In this document: one piece after another, positions 33,327 to 43,227 of the stretch | Layout: each line of letters begins with the position of its first letter | Numbering within the stretch: the first letter of the stretch is position 1 | From: CAVVMA01 sp963788205 | Lineage (GTDB): Bacteria; Desulfobacterota; Binatia; Binatales; Binataceae | Length of the DNA: 64,000 bases | Assembly (NCBI GenBank): GCA_963788205.1 | Contig: CAWBGG010000009.1 | Span: 744,001-808,000 of the forward strand | Direction: 5' to 3' | The notes under the pieces: generated by a model | Seen by the model: the letters and a program-made list of their open reading frames with translations, nothing else | Databases searched by the model: none | What the model was told of the DNA's origin: nothing | Made by a program: the position numbers and the translations under genes

Positions 33327-36300
33327 ATGGGGCGCTGGACAGACAAGGGCATTAGAGCCGTCAAGTCGCCTTCGCTTTCGGTCGCAGGGCGATTCTCGCT
33401 TCCTGTCTGGCTGCTGGCTGTCAGTCTGATCTTCGGTATCGCTTCGCCCACCAACGAGCAACTGGCCACAAGTCCTTGGCCGACCTTCCAGCAAAACCTT
33501 AACCGCAACGGCCTGAGCCCAAACAGCACCGCCACCAACGGCGGCGGTCAGAAGTGGGCTTTCAGCAACGGTGCCGGCAATACCAGCGTCGGGCCGGTTA
33601 TCGCGGCAGACGGCACGATCTACATATGTGCCAGCAACGGCGATCTGTACGCGATCACCGACAATGGCACCTCGGCCACGCAGATGTGGGCTTTCCCCCT
33701 TAGTGGCGGCTGCGGCGAGGCTACGCCAACCGTCAGCGGCGCCAGCGGCGGCGGCGCCATCTACGTCGGCCCTAACAACGGCAATCTGGACGCCATCAAT
33801 CCCGGCGGCACTTTGAAATGGGTATTTAGTGAAGGCCTCGTGGTCTTCGGCTCTCCAGCCATCAGCAGTACAGGTACGATCTACCTGGTTGACGCAGCGA
33901 GCGATCTCTACTCCATAACTGACAGCGGCACTTCTGCGACCCAGAACTGGGTGTTCTCTCCCGGCGCCACCGTCGCCAACGTATCCGCGCCGGCGATCGG
34001 CCCCAGCGGCACAATCTACTATGGATCAAACAACGGCAACCTGTATTCAATTACCGACAACGGCACCACTTTCACCGAGAATTGGGCCTTCACAACGGGT
34101 GGAGCGCTGTCACTGGCGCCGGCGGTTAGCGCCGACGGCAGCACCATCTACATTGGCTCCGAAGACGACAACCTCTACGCGGTCAATAGTTCCGGCTCGC
34201 AGACATGGAAGTTCCTGACCGGTGGCGAAGTACAGAGTTCGCCAGCGATCAGCTCGGATGGCAGCACCATCTACGTAGGCTCCGGCGATGATAATCTCTA
34301 CGCGGTCAATAGTTCGACCGGCTTGCTGAAATGGAAGTTCCTTACCGGCGGCGCAGTGAATGGTTCGCCGGCGATCGGCTCCGAGGGCACGATCTTCGTA
34401 ACCTCCGGAGACGGCAACCTGTACGCGATCACCGACAGCGGCGCCTCTGGCACACTGAAGTGGACCTCGCCGGGTGTCGTAAGCCCGGCTTCCCTGGCTA
34501 TCGGCACCGATGGCACGATCTACGTCTCGGGCTCCGGCGGATCCCTGCTGGCCTTGCTGCCAACGCCCACACCGACCCCGGCGCCCACTGCGACTCCCAC
34601 GCCGACCCCGACTCCCACGCCCACTCCGATTCCGCCGCCGACCCAGACTCCCCCGCCCGGAGCGACTCCATCGTCGACGCCGACACCGATCGTCACTACG
34701 CTGACGGTCTCCAATACCGCCAGCCCACCGAGCGCGGGCTTCTACGCGGTCGCGACGCTGGGGCCGGCGGCTTGCGAAGCGGGCCAGCAAATACTGTTCA
34801 CCTTCGAGAAAGGCGTGGTGCAAGCGACCACCAACGCCAGCGGCGTGGCGAGCGTGCTGTTTTTTGCGCCGGCTGCGGGCGGAACCTACTCAATCCAGGC
34901 GGCGTTTGCCGGCAGCGCTGGTTGCGGCGCCAGCAGCGGCGTCGGCCAACTCACCGACACCGGCCCTACGCCCACGCCCGGGCCGATTTCCAGCCCCACG
35001 CCCACTCCGACCCCTGCACCCACTTCGATAGGGCCGACGCAAACGCCGGGACCGCCGACCCAGACGCCAACCGCGACGCCGACGCCCAATCCGAATCCTC
35101 CCACTACCCTGACGGTGAGCAATGCCACTGCCCAGGAAGGCGCGGTGTTCCTGGCGGCCGCAGGACTCGGATCCGCATCAACGTCATGCGTGGCGGGGCA
35201 GAGCATCACCTTCACCTTCTTCGTGGAATCTATCGGGACGTTTCAGCAAGTCGCGACCACCGGCAGTAACGGCGTAGCGAGCGTGACATTTGGCGCGCCG
35301 GTGACGCCGGGGAGCTACACAATCCAGGCCTCGTACGCCGGCAGCCCGGTATGCGCTCCCAGCGTTGGAACCGGCACGTTGACGGTTCCCTCCCCGGCGC
35401 CCACGACGATAACCGTCAACAATGCCACCGCCAGCCGGCGGGTCGTCGTTCATAGCCTCCGCAACCATCTCGCCGCTCTCGTGCGCGCTCGGCCAATCGC
35501 TGAGTTTCACCTTCGACGGCTCGACCGGCAGTTCGGTCACCAATAACAACGGGATCGCGACGCTGCGCTACGTGGTCCCCAACAGTCCCGGCTTCCTGCC
35601 GATTCAGGCCTCGTTTGCCGGGAACCCAAACTGCGGTCCCAGCACCGGCAGCGGCGTGCTGACGATAACCGGCGCGACCCAGACCGTGACCGTGGACCCC
35701 GACACCCTGTCATTCGCAATCCAGGCGCTCGGCAGTCAGAGCCCGAGCCAGGATATTCTGCTCTCCAACCGGCAGTCGGTCGCGATGAAGGTGACGGCCA
35801 TCACGATCAGCGGTGGCAACGGCACTTTCACCGAGACCGACAACTGCGTCGGTACCATCGCCCCGAAGGGTAACTGTACGATCAAGACCGCCTTCGCCCC
35901 GTCCGCGACTTCCTCCGGCAAGCACACCGCCACGCTGCAGGTTCACGACAACCTCAACAGCACCTCCACCGGCGCGGGAAAATATCCGCAGAAAGTCACG
36001 CTGAGCGGCACGGGCACCCCGGCAGCCAGCGCCGCATCGACCGCGATTTCCTTTGGCACCCAGGCGGTCGGAACCTTGAGCAAGGCCAAAGGAGTGACGA
36101 TCACCAACAATCTCGGGGTGCAATTGGCTTTCACCAATGTCTCGACCCGCGGCGACTATGTGATCACGGGCAGCCGTTGCTCGGGCTTGGTCGCCAAGAA
36201 GTCATCGTGCACCGTGAACGTGGCGTTCAAGCCGGCCGCCAAGGGCCTCCTCAAAGGTACGCTGACCATCAATGACGACGCGAGCCCGATAGCGGTAACC

Positions 36301-36327
36301 GTTGCGCTCAGCGGGACCGGAAAATGA
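33327..36327 (+). CDS. Secreted PQQ-like propeller + Ig-like + choice-of-anchor-D protein (one frameshift)
   Basis: Read through one frameshift, this is a ~999-residue protein: signal or TM leader (1-45, MGRWTDKGIR start), PQQ-type beta-propeller blades (about 50-410; SDGSTIYVGSGDDNLYAVN pattern), Pro-Thr linker (411-455), Ig-like module, second linker (548-592), two more Ig-like modules and two choice-of-anchor-D domains. The frame changes at about 35435 in CAGCCGGCGGG, where one extra base is present; with it removed, NATASGGSSFIASATIS fits the repeat consensus. Downstream sequence is intact to TGA 36327. Either a sequence error or a new mutation. Confidence 0.8.
34562..34690 (+). repeat. 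Pro-Thr linker-coding hexamer repeat 1
   Basis: This low-complexity stretch of CCGACNCCNAC-type units encodes a (PT)n linker between propeller and first Ig-like module. Such tracts are prone to slippage and length change. Confidence 0.8.
34965..35103 (+). repeat. Pro-Thr linker-coding hexamer repeat 2
   Basis: Second (PT)n-coding tract of the same gene, between the first and second Ig-like modules. Confidence 0.8.
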
Positions 36328-36370
36328 ACGCGCCCGTGCCGCAGGCGACAGTGCCAAACCGTTTTCACAA

Positions 36371-36507
36371 TTGACACTTTTGCCCTTTGTACGATACGGT
36401 CGTCGGTACTGACAGAGTGACACGATCAAGACTCGGACGCTGGTTCGAGGTACAGGAGATCGCCAGTCACGACCGGCTTGCACCGAGGGCGATGGCAGGA
36501 GAGCCCG
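36371..36507 (+). promoter_or_regulatory. Conserved promoter/5' leader (copy at 36.4 kb)
   Basis: TTGACA at 36371-36376 is followed by a ~130-base leader that matches the one at 37736-37871: TTGACA-N-TTTTTGC, AGTGACACGAT, then CAGTCACGACCGGCTTG and CCGAGG before the ATG. The -10 is less clear here (ATACGG at 17-bp spacing). Confidence 0.6.
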
Positions 36508-37599
36508 ATGGGGCGCTGGACAGACAAAGGCATTAGAACCCTCAAGTCGCTTTCAGCCGCAGCGCGGTTGTCGCTTCCCGTCGGTCTGATGGCCCTGAGC
36601 CTGGTGTTCGGTCTCACGAGCAGCGCGTTCGGTTACTTCACAACCTTGGTGGTGATTCCTATCGGCCCCTTCGTGGCGGGAGTGCCCTTTGGTGTGACCG
36701 CTCAATTGTACTCGAATTCGCCGAAATGCATGGGGCCCGGCCAGAACATCACCTTCATGCTCGAGAACTTCGGGGGCGGCGGGGTGCTCCAAGGTCCCTT
36801 CACTTTCCCCACGGGTCCGGGCGGATTAGTTACCGTCCCTGGCTCTCCCCTCTTCTTCACGGCGCCGCCAGGCCCTGCACCTACTTTCCCGAATTTCGAG
36901 ATCGTAGCCAATTTCTTGGGGGATTTCCCAATCGGGGGGCAGGGTTGCGGCGCCAGCACGGCTACCGGTTATTTTACGGTAGGATTCGCCAACAGTTCAC
37001 TGGCGACGGCACTGGACGTGGAGGGCGCAAAAGTTTACGGAGGCAACTCGTTCACCGTCGCGGCGACACTGGAACCAGGATTTTGCTGCGCTAATCAGGG
37101 AGTGATTATCACCTTCCCGGCGCAAAATGCCCAGGTGATAACGACCACTGAGCGCAACTGCAACGCGACCGCGAACTTCATCGCGCCGACGGCCCCGGGC
37201 TCCTATCCGGTTACCGCCACCTTTGCGGGCAGCCCCAACCCAGCCCCCGGATGTCTTCCCAGCACCGACACCGGGGAAATTATAGTGTTGCCCCCCAACC
37301 CGACCACGCTGACCATAAAGAACGTCACGGTTCAGGCCGGCGGATTCTTCAGAGCCAAGGCGACGCTGGGTCCGTCCAGTTGCGCTCTGGGTCAGAGTGT
37401 AACCTTCCTGTACGACGGCGTGAACGCGACCGTGACCACGAACGTCGGCGGCATGGCAACCGCCACCTTTCTCGCGTCGGATACCCCGGGGATCTCGCCG
37501 GTCCAGGTGTTCTTCAACGGGACGCCGACTTGCGCCGCCAACAGCAATAGTGCGACGGTCACGGTGACGACCCGGGCATCGAGCCCGAGCGTGTTCTGA
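36508..37599 (+). CDS. Secreted protein of three Ig-like modules, C-terminal domain lost
   Basis: The 363-residue protein starts MGRWTDKGIRTLKSL like its neighbour and has a signal or TM leader (about 20-47). Three Ig-like modules follow (about 50-150, 155-262 and 265-355), with conserved Cys pairs (PSSCALGQSV...GTPTCAANS). Unlike its paralogues it has no propeller, no Pro-Thr linker and no choice-of-anchor-D domain. A relic of that domain lies 64 bp downstream, so its C-terminus was deleted. It may be shed or inactive. Confidence 0.75.
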   Translation: MGRWTDKGIRTLKSLSAAARLSLPVGLMALSLVFGLTSSAFGYFTTLVVIPIGPFVAGVPFGVTAQLYSNSPKCMGPGQNITFMLENFGGGGVLQGPFTFPTGPGGLVTVPGSPLFFTAPPGPAPTFPNFEIVANFLGDFPIGGQGCGASTATGYFTVGFANSSLATALDVEGAKVYGGNSFTVAATLEPGFCCANQGVIITFPAQNAQVITTTERNCNATANFIAPTAPGSYPVTATFAGSPNPAPGCLPSTDTGEIIVLPPNPTTLTIKNVTVQAGGFFRAKATLGPSSCALGQSVTFLYDGVNATVTTNVGGMATATFLASDTPGISPVQVFFNGTPTCAANSNSATVTVTTRASSPSVF

Positions 37600-37662
37600 T
37601 CGGATCACTCGCGAGCGGCTCGCCTGATTGGCGGCGGCTCTTAACCCAACGCGACCTCAACC

Positions 37663-37710
37663 CAGTCCGCGACCTCCTCCAGCCAGCACACCGGCACGCG
37701 GCAGGTTCGC
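37663..37710 (+). pseudogene. Relic of a choice-of-anchor-D coding segment
   Basis: About 44 bases starting GTCCGCGACCTCCTCC match the choice-of-anchor-D coding sequence at about 35901-35944 with only about five differences by eye. It is out of context, after the stop of the shortened gene, marking a deleted domain. Confidence 0.65.
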
Positions 37711-37735
37711 GTGCGAATGACATCGTGGAGCAGGT

Positions 37736-37871
37736 TTGACAATTTTTGCGCTTGGTTTTATAGGGTCATCAGTACTGGCGAAGTGACACGATAAGGCCTC
37801 TGGCACCGCCTCGAGGTGGAGGGGATCGGTAGTCACGACCGGCTTGGTCCGAGGTGGAGGCAGGGAACCCG
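37736..37871 (+). promoter_or_regulatory. Conserved promoter/5' leader (copy at 37.7 kb)
   Basis: A near-consensus sigma-70-type promoter is visible: TTGACA (37736-37741), exactly 17 bp, TATAGG (37759-37764). The ~105-base leader that follows matches the one before 36508 and may be a structured regulatory RNA. Confidence 0.65.
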
Positions 37872-40800
37872 ATGGGGCGCCGGGCAGACAAGGGCATTAG
37901 CGCCGACGACCGCAGATCACAGGCGGGCTTCAGGATGTTCCTGGCGGCTGCGTCGCTGGGAACACTGATGCTCGTCGCAGCCCTGCTCGCTCCTGCGCCG
38001 ACGCGCGTATCTGCCGGTTCGCTGATCGCGGCCGGCGACGTAATGGTCTCGGTATCCAACGGTCTGGTCCAGGAATTCACACCGGCCGGCGCCCTTGTTC
38101 AGACGTTGGACACCACGAAAGGTGCCGGCGTCTTCACCAGCGGGTCGGCGTTCGATAGCAGCGGCAACTTCTACGTCGCCGATTTCAACGCCAATGATGT
38201 GAGTGAGTTCGACCCCAGCGCGAACCTGATCGGCTCGTTCGGCAGCGGTTACGACAGCGATGACAAGTCGATCCTGTTTGACGCCGCGGGGAATGCTTAC
38301 GTAGGTCAAGCGGCGGCAATCGCACAATCCTGGAGTTCAGCCCCACAGGTACACCGATTTCGTCGTTCGGTGCGGCTGCCGAGAATAGCGGCACCGACTG
38401 GGACGATCTCGCCTCCGACCAGTGCACCATGTTTTATACGTCAGCAGGAACTCAGGTTAAGCGTTTCGACGTTTGCGGGAACACCCAGTTGCTAGACTTC
38501 GACTCCGTAGTCCTGCCCGGTACAGCCGCCTTCGCGCTCAGGATCATTCCCGCCGGCAGCGCCCTGCCCGCGGGCGATGTTCTGGTGGCCGACTCCAGCG
38601 AGGTCACGGTGCTCGATTCATCGGGGAATCAGATCCGGCACGACACCGCGGTCGGCTCAGGCGGGAATATATTCGCCCTCAGCCTCGATCCGGACGGCGC
38701 GACCTACTGGACCGCAGACTCCAGCACTGCGACCGTCTTCCATGTCGATGAAGCGACCGGCAACATCCTTGGCTCCTTCAACACCGGAACGGGCGCGAAC
38801 ACGGTCTTTGGTCTCAGCATAAAGGGTCAGCTCACGGCTGCCTTGTCGATACCGACGCCAACTCCGACACCGACGCCAACGCTAACTCCGACACCGACCC
38901 CAACGGCGACCCCGGCCCCAACCGCCACTCCAACGGCGGCGCCAACCGCCACCCCCACGCCTGCTCCAACTCCAACGCCGACCCCAACGCCCGGGCCCAC
39001 ACAGACGCCGACCCCCTCACCCACTCCGACCCTGGTGGCTGGGCCCACGCAGACGCCGACTCCCAGCCCCACGCCAACTCCGACCCCCGGGCCCACGCAG
39101 ACACCGACTCCAACGCCCAGGCCGACCCCGGCCTCGACCACCCTCAACGTCACATCCGTGGTGGCCAACGCAGGCTCGGTGTTCGTCGCCTCTGCGACGC
39201 TCGGATCGGGGACTAGCGCATGCTCGATTGGTCAGCCGATCGGCTTCATTTTCCAGGGTCTGGAGCAATTTGCGACGACCGGCTCGAATGGGGTAGCGAA
39301 CGTGACCTTCATCGCGCCGAGTTCCGCAGGAACGTATGCGATTTTCGCCTTCTTCGAGGGTACGCGATCGTGTTTTCGGAACAGCGCGTTCGGCGAGCTC
39401 AGCGTCCCGAGTCCGCCGCCGCCGCCCGTGCCCGCCCTCACGACGCTGACGGTGCAGAATGTCAGCGCCCTGCCGGGAGCTACCTTCGTCGCGATCGCGA
39501 CACTGGCTTCAAGTTCAGCGGCCTGCCTGTCGGGCGAGCCGATCACCTTCACGCTTGCGAGTCAGCCGGTTACGGTCGGCACAAGCAACGCGAGCGGCGT
39601 AGCCAGCGTTTTGTTCAGGGCGCCCAACAACGGGACTATTTTCCCGATTCAAGCCAATTTCGTGGGGAACCCGAGTTGCGCCGCCAGCAGCGGCATCGGG
39701 AATCTGTCGCTGGTCGCCCCAGCCGCGTCGGCGACCGTCCTGAGCCTGGGAAACGTCATCGCCCCGGGCGGCGCCTTATTCAACGTCACGGCCATACTGA
39801 GAGGGGGCCGTTGCGGCGCTAATCAGATAGTGGTCTTCACCTTCCCGGCGCAAAATGAGCAGATGCTAGCAACCACGGGCCTCAACGACCTGGCAACCAC
39901 GAGCTTCACTTCGCCGATCAGTCCGGGAACCTATCCGATCGTGGCCACTTTCGAGGGCAGTTCTTTCCCATTCCCTGGATGCCTTCCCAGCACGGTCAGC
40001 GCGCAACTGACGGTGTTGCCTCCGATCTCGACTACGCTGGCGGTAGCCAACCTCGGGGTTCAGGCCGCGTCACTGTTCACCGCGTCGGCGACGCTGGGTC
40101 CGCGCACCTGCGCTCTGGGTCAGAGTGTAAGCTTCGTTTTCAACGGCGCGACCGAGTCCGGGATCTCCAACCTCAACGGTGTAGCAACCGCCAGCTTTAT
40201 CGCGCCGTCCACCGCGGAGACCTTGCCGATCCAGGCCTTTTACGGGGGGACTCCGACCTGCGCGGCCAACAGCGGCAGCGCAACGGTCACGGTGCGTGGG
40301 ACAAATCCCGGGGCCGGCGTCATACTACTGCCGCTGACGCTGTCTTTTCCGCCCCAGCCGATCGGCAGCAGCAGTCCGCCGCTGACTATCGAGTTGGCCA
40401 ACAACACTCGCGCTGCGCTGATGGTCTCGAGCATCGTGGCCAGTGGTTCCAAAACCGCCTCCTCCACGTTCCGCGAAGCCGACAACTGCGTGCCGGCGGT
40501 CGCGGCGCAATCGGCCTGCAGTATCAGCGTGAGCTTCACGCCGGCTGCCACCGGCGCGGAGAGCGCCACGCTCCAGATCAACGCGGTCTCGCACGCGCAG
40601 AAAGTGCCGCTCAAGGGATCGGGCATCCTCGCGGCCACGGTCTCGCCCTCGCAGCTTTCCTTCGGCAGGCAGAAACTGAAAACCGCCACAGCCTCCAAGC
40701 AGGTGCGGATCAGCAACAATCTTGGCGTGGCGCTCTCGTTCAACAACTTCTTCATCGACGGCGACTTTGCGATTACCGGCAACGGATGCGCCAAAGGGGT

Positions 40801-40936
40801 GAATGCGCACGGCTCGTGCAGTGTTTCGATCGCGTTCACGCCAACCGTGCACGGCGCGCGCACGGGCTCGACCACGATCGGCGACACTGCCAGTTCGATC
40901 CCGCTTACCGTGTCATTGACCGGGACCGGGAACTGA
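37872..40936 (+). CDS. Secreted NHL-like propeller + Ig-like + choice-of-anchor-D protein (one frameshift)
   Basis: Read through one frameshift, this is a ~1020-residue protein: leader MGRRADKGISADD and a hydrophobic segment (about 20-48); NHL/SMP-30-like propeller repeats (FDSSGNFYVADFNANDVSEF) to about 320; a ~95-residue Pro-Thr linker; four Ig-like modules; two choice-of-anchor-D domains. The frame shifts at about 38311 in CAAGCGGCGGCAAT, where one base is missing; restoring it gives GQAGGNRTILEFSPTGTPIS. The 3' end overlaps the convergent glycosyltransferase gene by 32 bp. Confidence 0.8.
38851..39135 (+). repeat. Long Pro-Thr linker-coding hexamer repeat
   Basis: About 285 bp of CCAACNCCGAC-type units encode the longest (PT)n linker of the locus. 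It includes internally repeated GGGCCCACGCAGACGCCGAC blocks, a likely hotspot for recombination and copy-number change. Confidence 0.85.
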
Positions 40937-42254
40937 TCGGATCACTCGGCGGCGCGGCTCGCCGGATTGCGCGTTCTCTCAATCCGTAGCCCAAGGCGAC
41001 CGCGAGCGCGGCCAGATTGATCAGCGCCGGCACGCCGGCCAGCCAACTGTTCGGCTCCAGCGCCAGCTCGTGCTCGTGGTAGCGCTTCACCATTGCGAGG
41101 TTGAACAGAAAGGTCCCGCTCAGGGCGGCGAATATCCAAAGCGTAACCGGCGATTCCAGCGCGAGCGGAATGAAAATCGCGAGTGCGGGGTACATGTAGC
41201 GCTCGTGGATTCTCGGCGCCAGCACGAACATCGCCAGGTAGCCGAGAAAGATCGCAAGCAGCAGCGAGCGCAGCGCAGGTTTGCGATAGAGGATGTACGC
41301 GGCCGCGATGTAGGCGAAGAGGAACAGCGTCATCCCCAGCGCGAAGGCCGAAACGCCCGCGATCGGCGTCGAGTCCGCTTGCCGCAATCCGCCTAACAGC
41401 CCCATCAGGTTGAACGCGTTGTCGGAGGTGGTCGGATAACGTCCGGCGGCGTAAAAGTAGACGTTCAGGATGAAGTCCCATCGATGGCCGATCTGAAACG
41501 GCGCGATGCCGATCATTATCACGCCCGTGAACGCGGCCACCGCGCCCAGCCAGTCGCCGCGTTCTCCGCGCAGCAGCGTCCAGAGTCCCAGTATCGGCAG
41601 GAACACCAGCCCTTGCGGTTTGACTAGCACGGCCGTCGCGGCCATCGCCCACGCCAGCTCGTAGCGCGCGTCGGCGGCGAGAATCGCGCTGAGCAGAATC
41701 GGCAGCGCGAGCACCGAATCGCTCTGGCCCCAGGCCACCGTGTCGAACAGCAGGGCAGGATTGAGCGCGAAGAGCAGCATCCCGGCAAACGCCGAGCGCG
41801 GGGCTCCGAGCCTTCGGATCGTCGCGAAGATCGCAAGACCCATGATGAAGTCCACGATCAGCGGCGGACTCTCGGTCACCAGCCGCATGCTGTCGAACGA
41901 TTGGAGTCCGAGCGCCCGCACGATCCATCCGGCCGGCCACAGCACGTAGAGATAGCCCGGCGGGTAGTCGCATATGAATTGCGGCTCGTAGATTCGGGCC
42001 GGGCCGGCGTAGGCCATCACCGATGACCACAGATTCCAGCATCGCACGTCGTCCCAGTAACCGGGGAACGAGCCCAGCAGGGCGAACTTGCCGATTGCGA
42101 TCGCGGTCAGCCAGAGCAGGGCGCGAGCGATTTCCCGACTACGCTCGCGAAACAGAGGCCGCAGGACCGCAGCGAGCGCGGCGACGAGCAATCCCAGCAG
42201 CACGAGCCCGCTCATGAGCCCGAGCACGAGGCCGGCGCTTGCCACGTCAATCAT
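40905..42254 (-). CDS. Integral-membrane GT-C fold glycosyltransferase
   Basis: The 449-residue protein has about ten hydrophobic segments and a periplasmic-loop acidic motif YWDDVRCWN after the first pair, as in polyprenyl-phosphate-dependent mannosyl- or arabinosyltransferases (GT-C fold), followed by ICDYPPGYLYVLWP. It would transfer a sugar from a lipid carrier to an extracytoplasmic acceptor. Lying convergent to the surface-protein locus, it is a candidate for glycosylating those Thr-rich linkers, but this is only positional inference. Confidence 0.75.
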   Translation of the reverse strand: MIDVASAGLVLGLMSGLVLLGLLVAALAAVLRPLFRERSREIARALLWLTAIAIGKFALLGSFPGYWDDVRCWNLWSSVMAYAGPARIYEPQFICDYPPGYLYVLWPAGWIVRALGLQSFDSMRLVTESPPLIVDFIMGLAIFATIRRLGAPRSAFAGMLLFALNPALLFDTVAWGQSDSVLALPILLSAILAADARYELAWAMAATAVLVKPQGLVFLPILGLWTLLRGERGDWLGAVAAFTGVIMIGIAPFQIGHRWDFILNVYFYAAGRYPTTSDNAFNLMGLLGGLRQADSTPIAGVSAFALGMTLFLFAYIAAAYILYRKPALRSLLLAIFLGYLAMFVLAPRIHERYMYPALAIFIPLALESPVTLWIFAALSGTFLFNLAMVKRYHEHELALEPNSWLAGVPALINLAALAVALGYGLRERAIRRAAPPSDPISSRSRSMTR

Positions 42255-42292
42255 CGCGAGCGGCGCAACGGTCGCGACCCCGCCGGCCGTGT

Positions 42293-43051
42293 TCAGCGCG
42301 CAGCCGGGCGGGCCGGCTCGCGCCAGAGCGCGATTCCGCCCAGCAACCCTTGAAGGTTGCTGACCAACCGCACGTTGGCAGGAAGCTTCAGCTTGATATG
42401 CCGGGAATTGCCGCCGCCGATGTAGAGCCGATCATAGTTGAAGACCTCTTTCAGGTCCGCGATCGCTTCGCGCAGGCGCTGGTTCCATTTCGCCTTGCCT
42501 TTTTTTTGTAGCGCGGCGTGCCCGAGCTCGTCTTCGTAGGTCCTGCCTTTGCGGAAGGGATGATGCCCGAGTTCCAGATGGATGCGGCGTCCATCGATGA
42601 ACAGCACCGAGCCGAAGCCGGTGCCGAGCGTGATCACCAGCTCGAGGCCGCGTCCGCTGACACTCCCGAGACCCTGCACGTCAGCGTCGTTGGCCAGGTG
42701 CACCGGACGGCCGAGCTTTCTGACCAGTGCTCGCTCGAACTCGTAGTTGTTCCATCCCTTGCCCAGGTTGGGCGCGGTGTAGACGACGCCGCGCTTGATC
42801 ACTCCGGGAAACCCGACCGACACGCGGTCGAACCGGCCCTGCGTCGCGGCGAGTTGTTTGATCACGCGGAGCAGCGCTTTGGGCGTGGCGGGCTCGGGCG
42901 TAGCGATCCGGCTGCGCTCAGTGATCGCCTTGCCGGTGTCGTCCAGAGTGATGGCCTTGATACCGGTGCCGCCGATATCGATCGCAAGGGTTCGCGGCGA
43001 CGCCTTGCGCCGTCGCTTGGCTGTCTCGGGGGCGCGATTTTCGTCTGCCAT
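42293..43051 (-). CDS. ppgK: Polyphosphate glucokinase (ROK family)
   Basis: The 252-residue product phosphorylates glucose using polyphosphate (or ATP). ROK/ASKHA features: LAIDIGGTGIKAI phosphate loop, VGFPGVIKRGVVYTAPNL, catalytic ANDADVQGLG and TLGTGFGSVLFIDG. The order and spacing match PpgK rather than ordinary ROK glucokinases. A GGGAGG site precedes the ATG. It is divergent from a CHAD gene, whose domain binds polyphosphate. Confidence 0.85.
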   Translation of the reverse strand: MADENRAPETAKRRRKASPRTLAIDIGGTGIKAITLDDTGKAITERSRIATPEPATPKALLRVIKQLAATQGRFDRVSVGFPGVIKRGVVYTAPNLGKGWNNYEFERALVRKLGRPVHLANDADVQGLGSVSGRGLELVITLGTGFGSVLFIDGRRIHLELGHHPFRKGRTYEDELGHAALQKKGKAKWNQRLREAIADLKEVFNYDRLYIGGGNSRHIKLKLPANVRLVSNLQGLLGGIALWREPARPAAR

Positions 43052-43227
43052 CGATTTGCCTCCCTAGCGCAGCGGTAAGCCGGGCCAGCCTGAAGCGTTG
43101 GTCAGCGAGCATAGAGCTTCACACCCCGAAAAACCAATCCTGTGATAGGCTGACAAGCCAGGAACAGCCCGCAGGGTGGGCGTCGTTGAGGGACACTACT
43201 CCATCAAGGCATAAGGCGGTTGCGCAG

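Noticed and set aside
35422..35450. Programmed ribosomal frameshift in the PQQ-propeller gene
   Set aside because: No slippery heptamer or stimulatory stem is evident, and the same + strand hexamer marks breaks in - strand genes.
38851..39135. CRISPR-like array
   Set aside because: The repeats are short, contiguous and in frame with a Pro-Thr linker; no spacers or cas genes are present.
34560..39140. Gly/Val-Gly-rich frames on the - strand of the surface-protein genes
   Set aside because: They are antisense readings of the Pro-Thr hexamer repeats and do not form independent genes.
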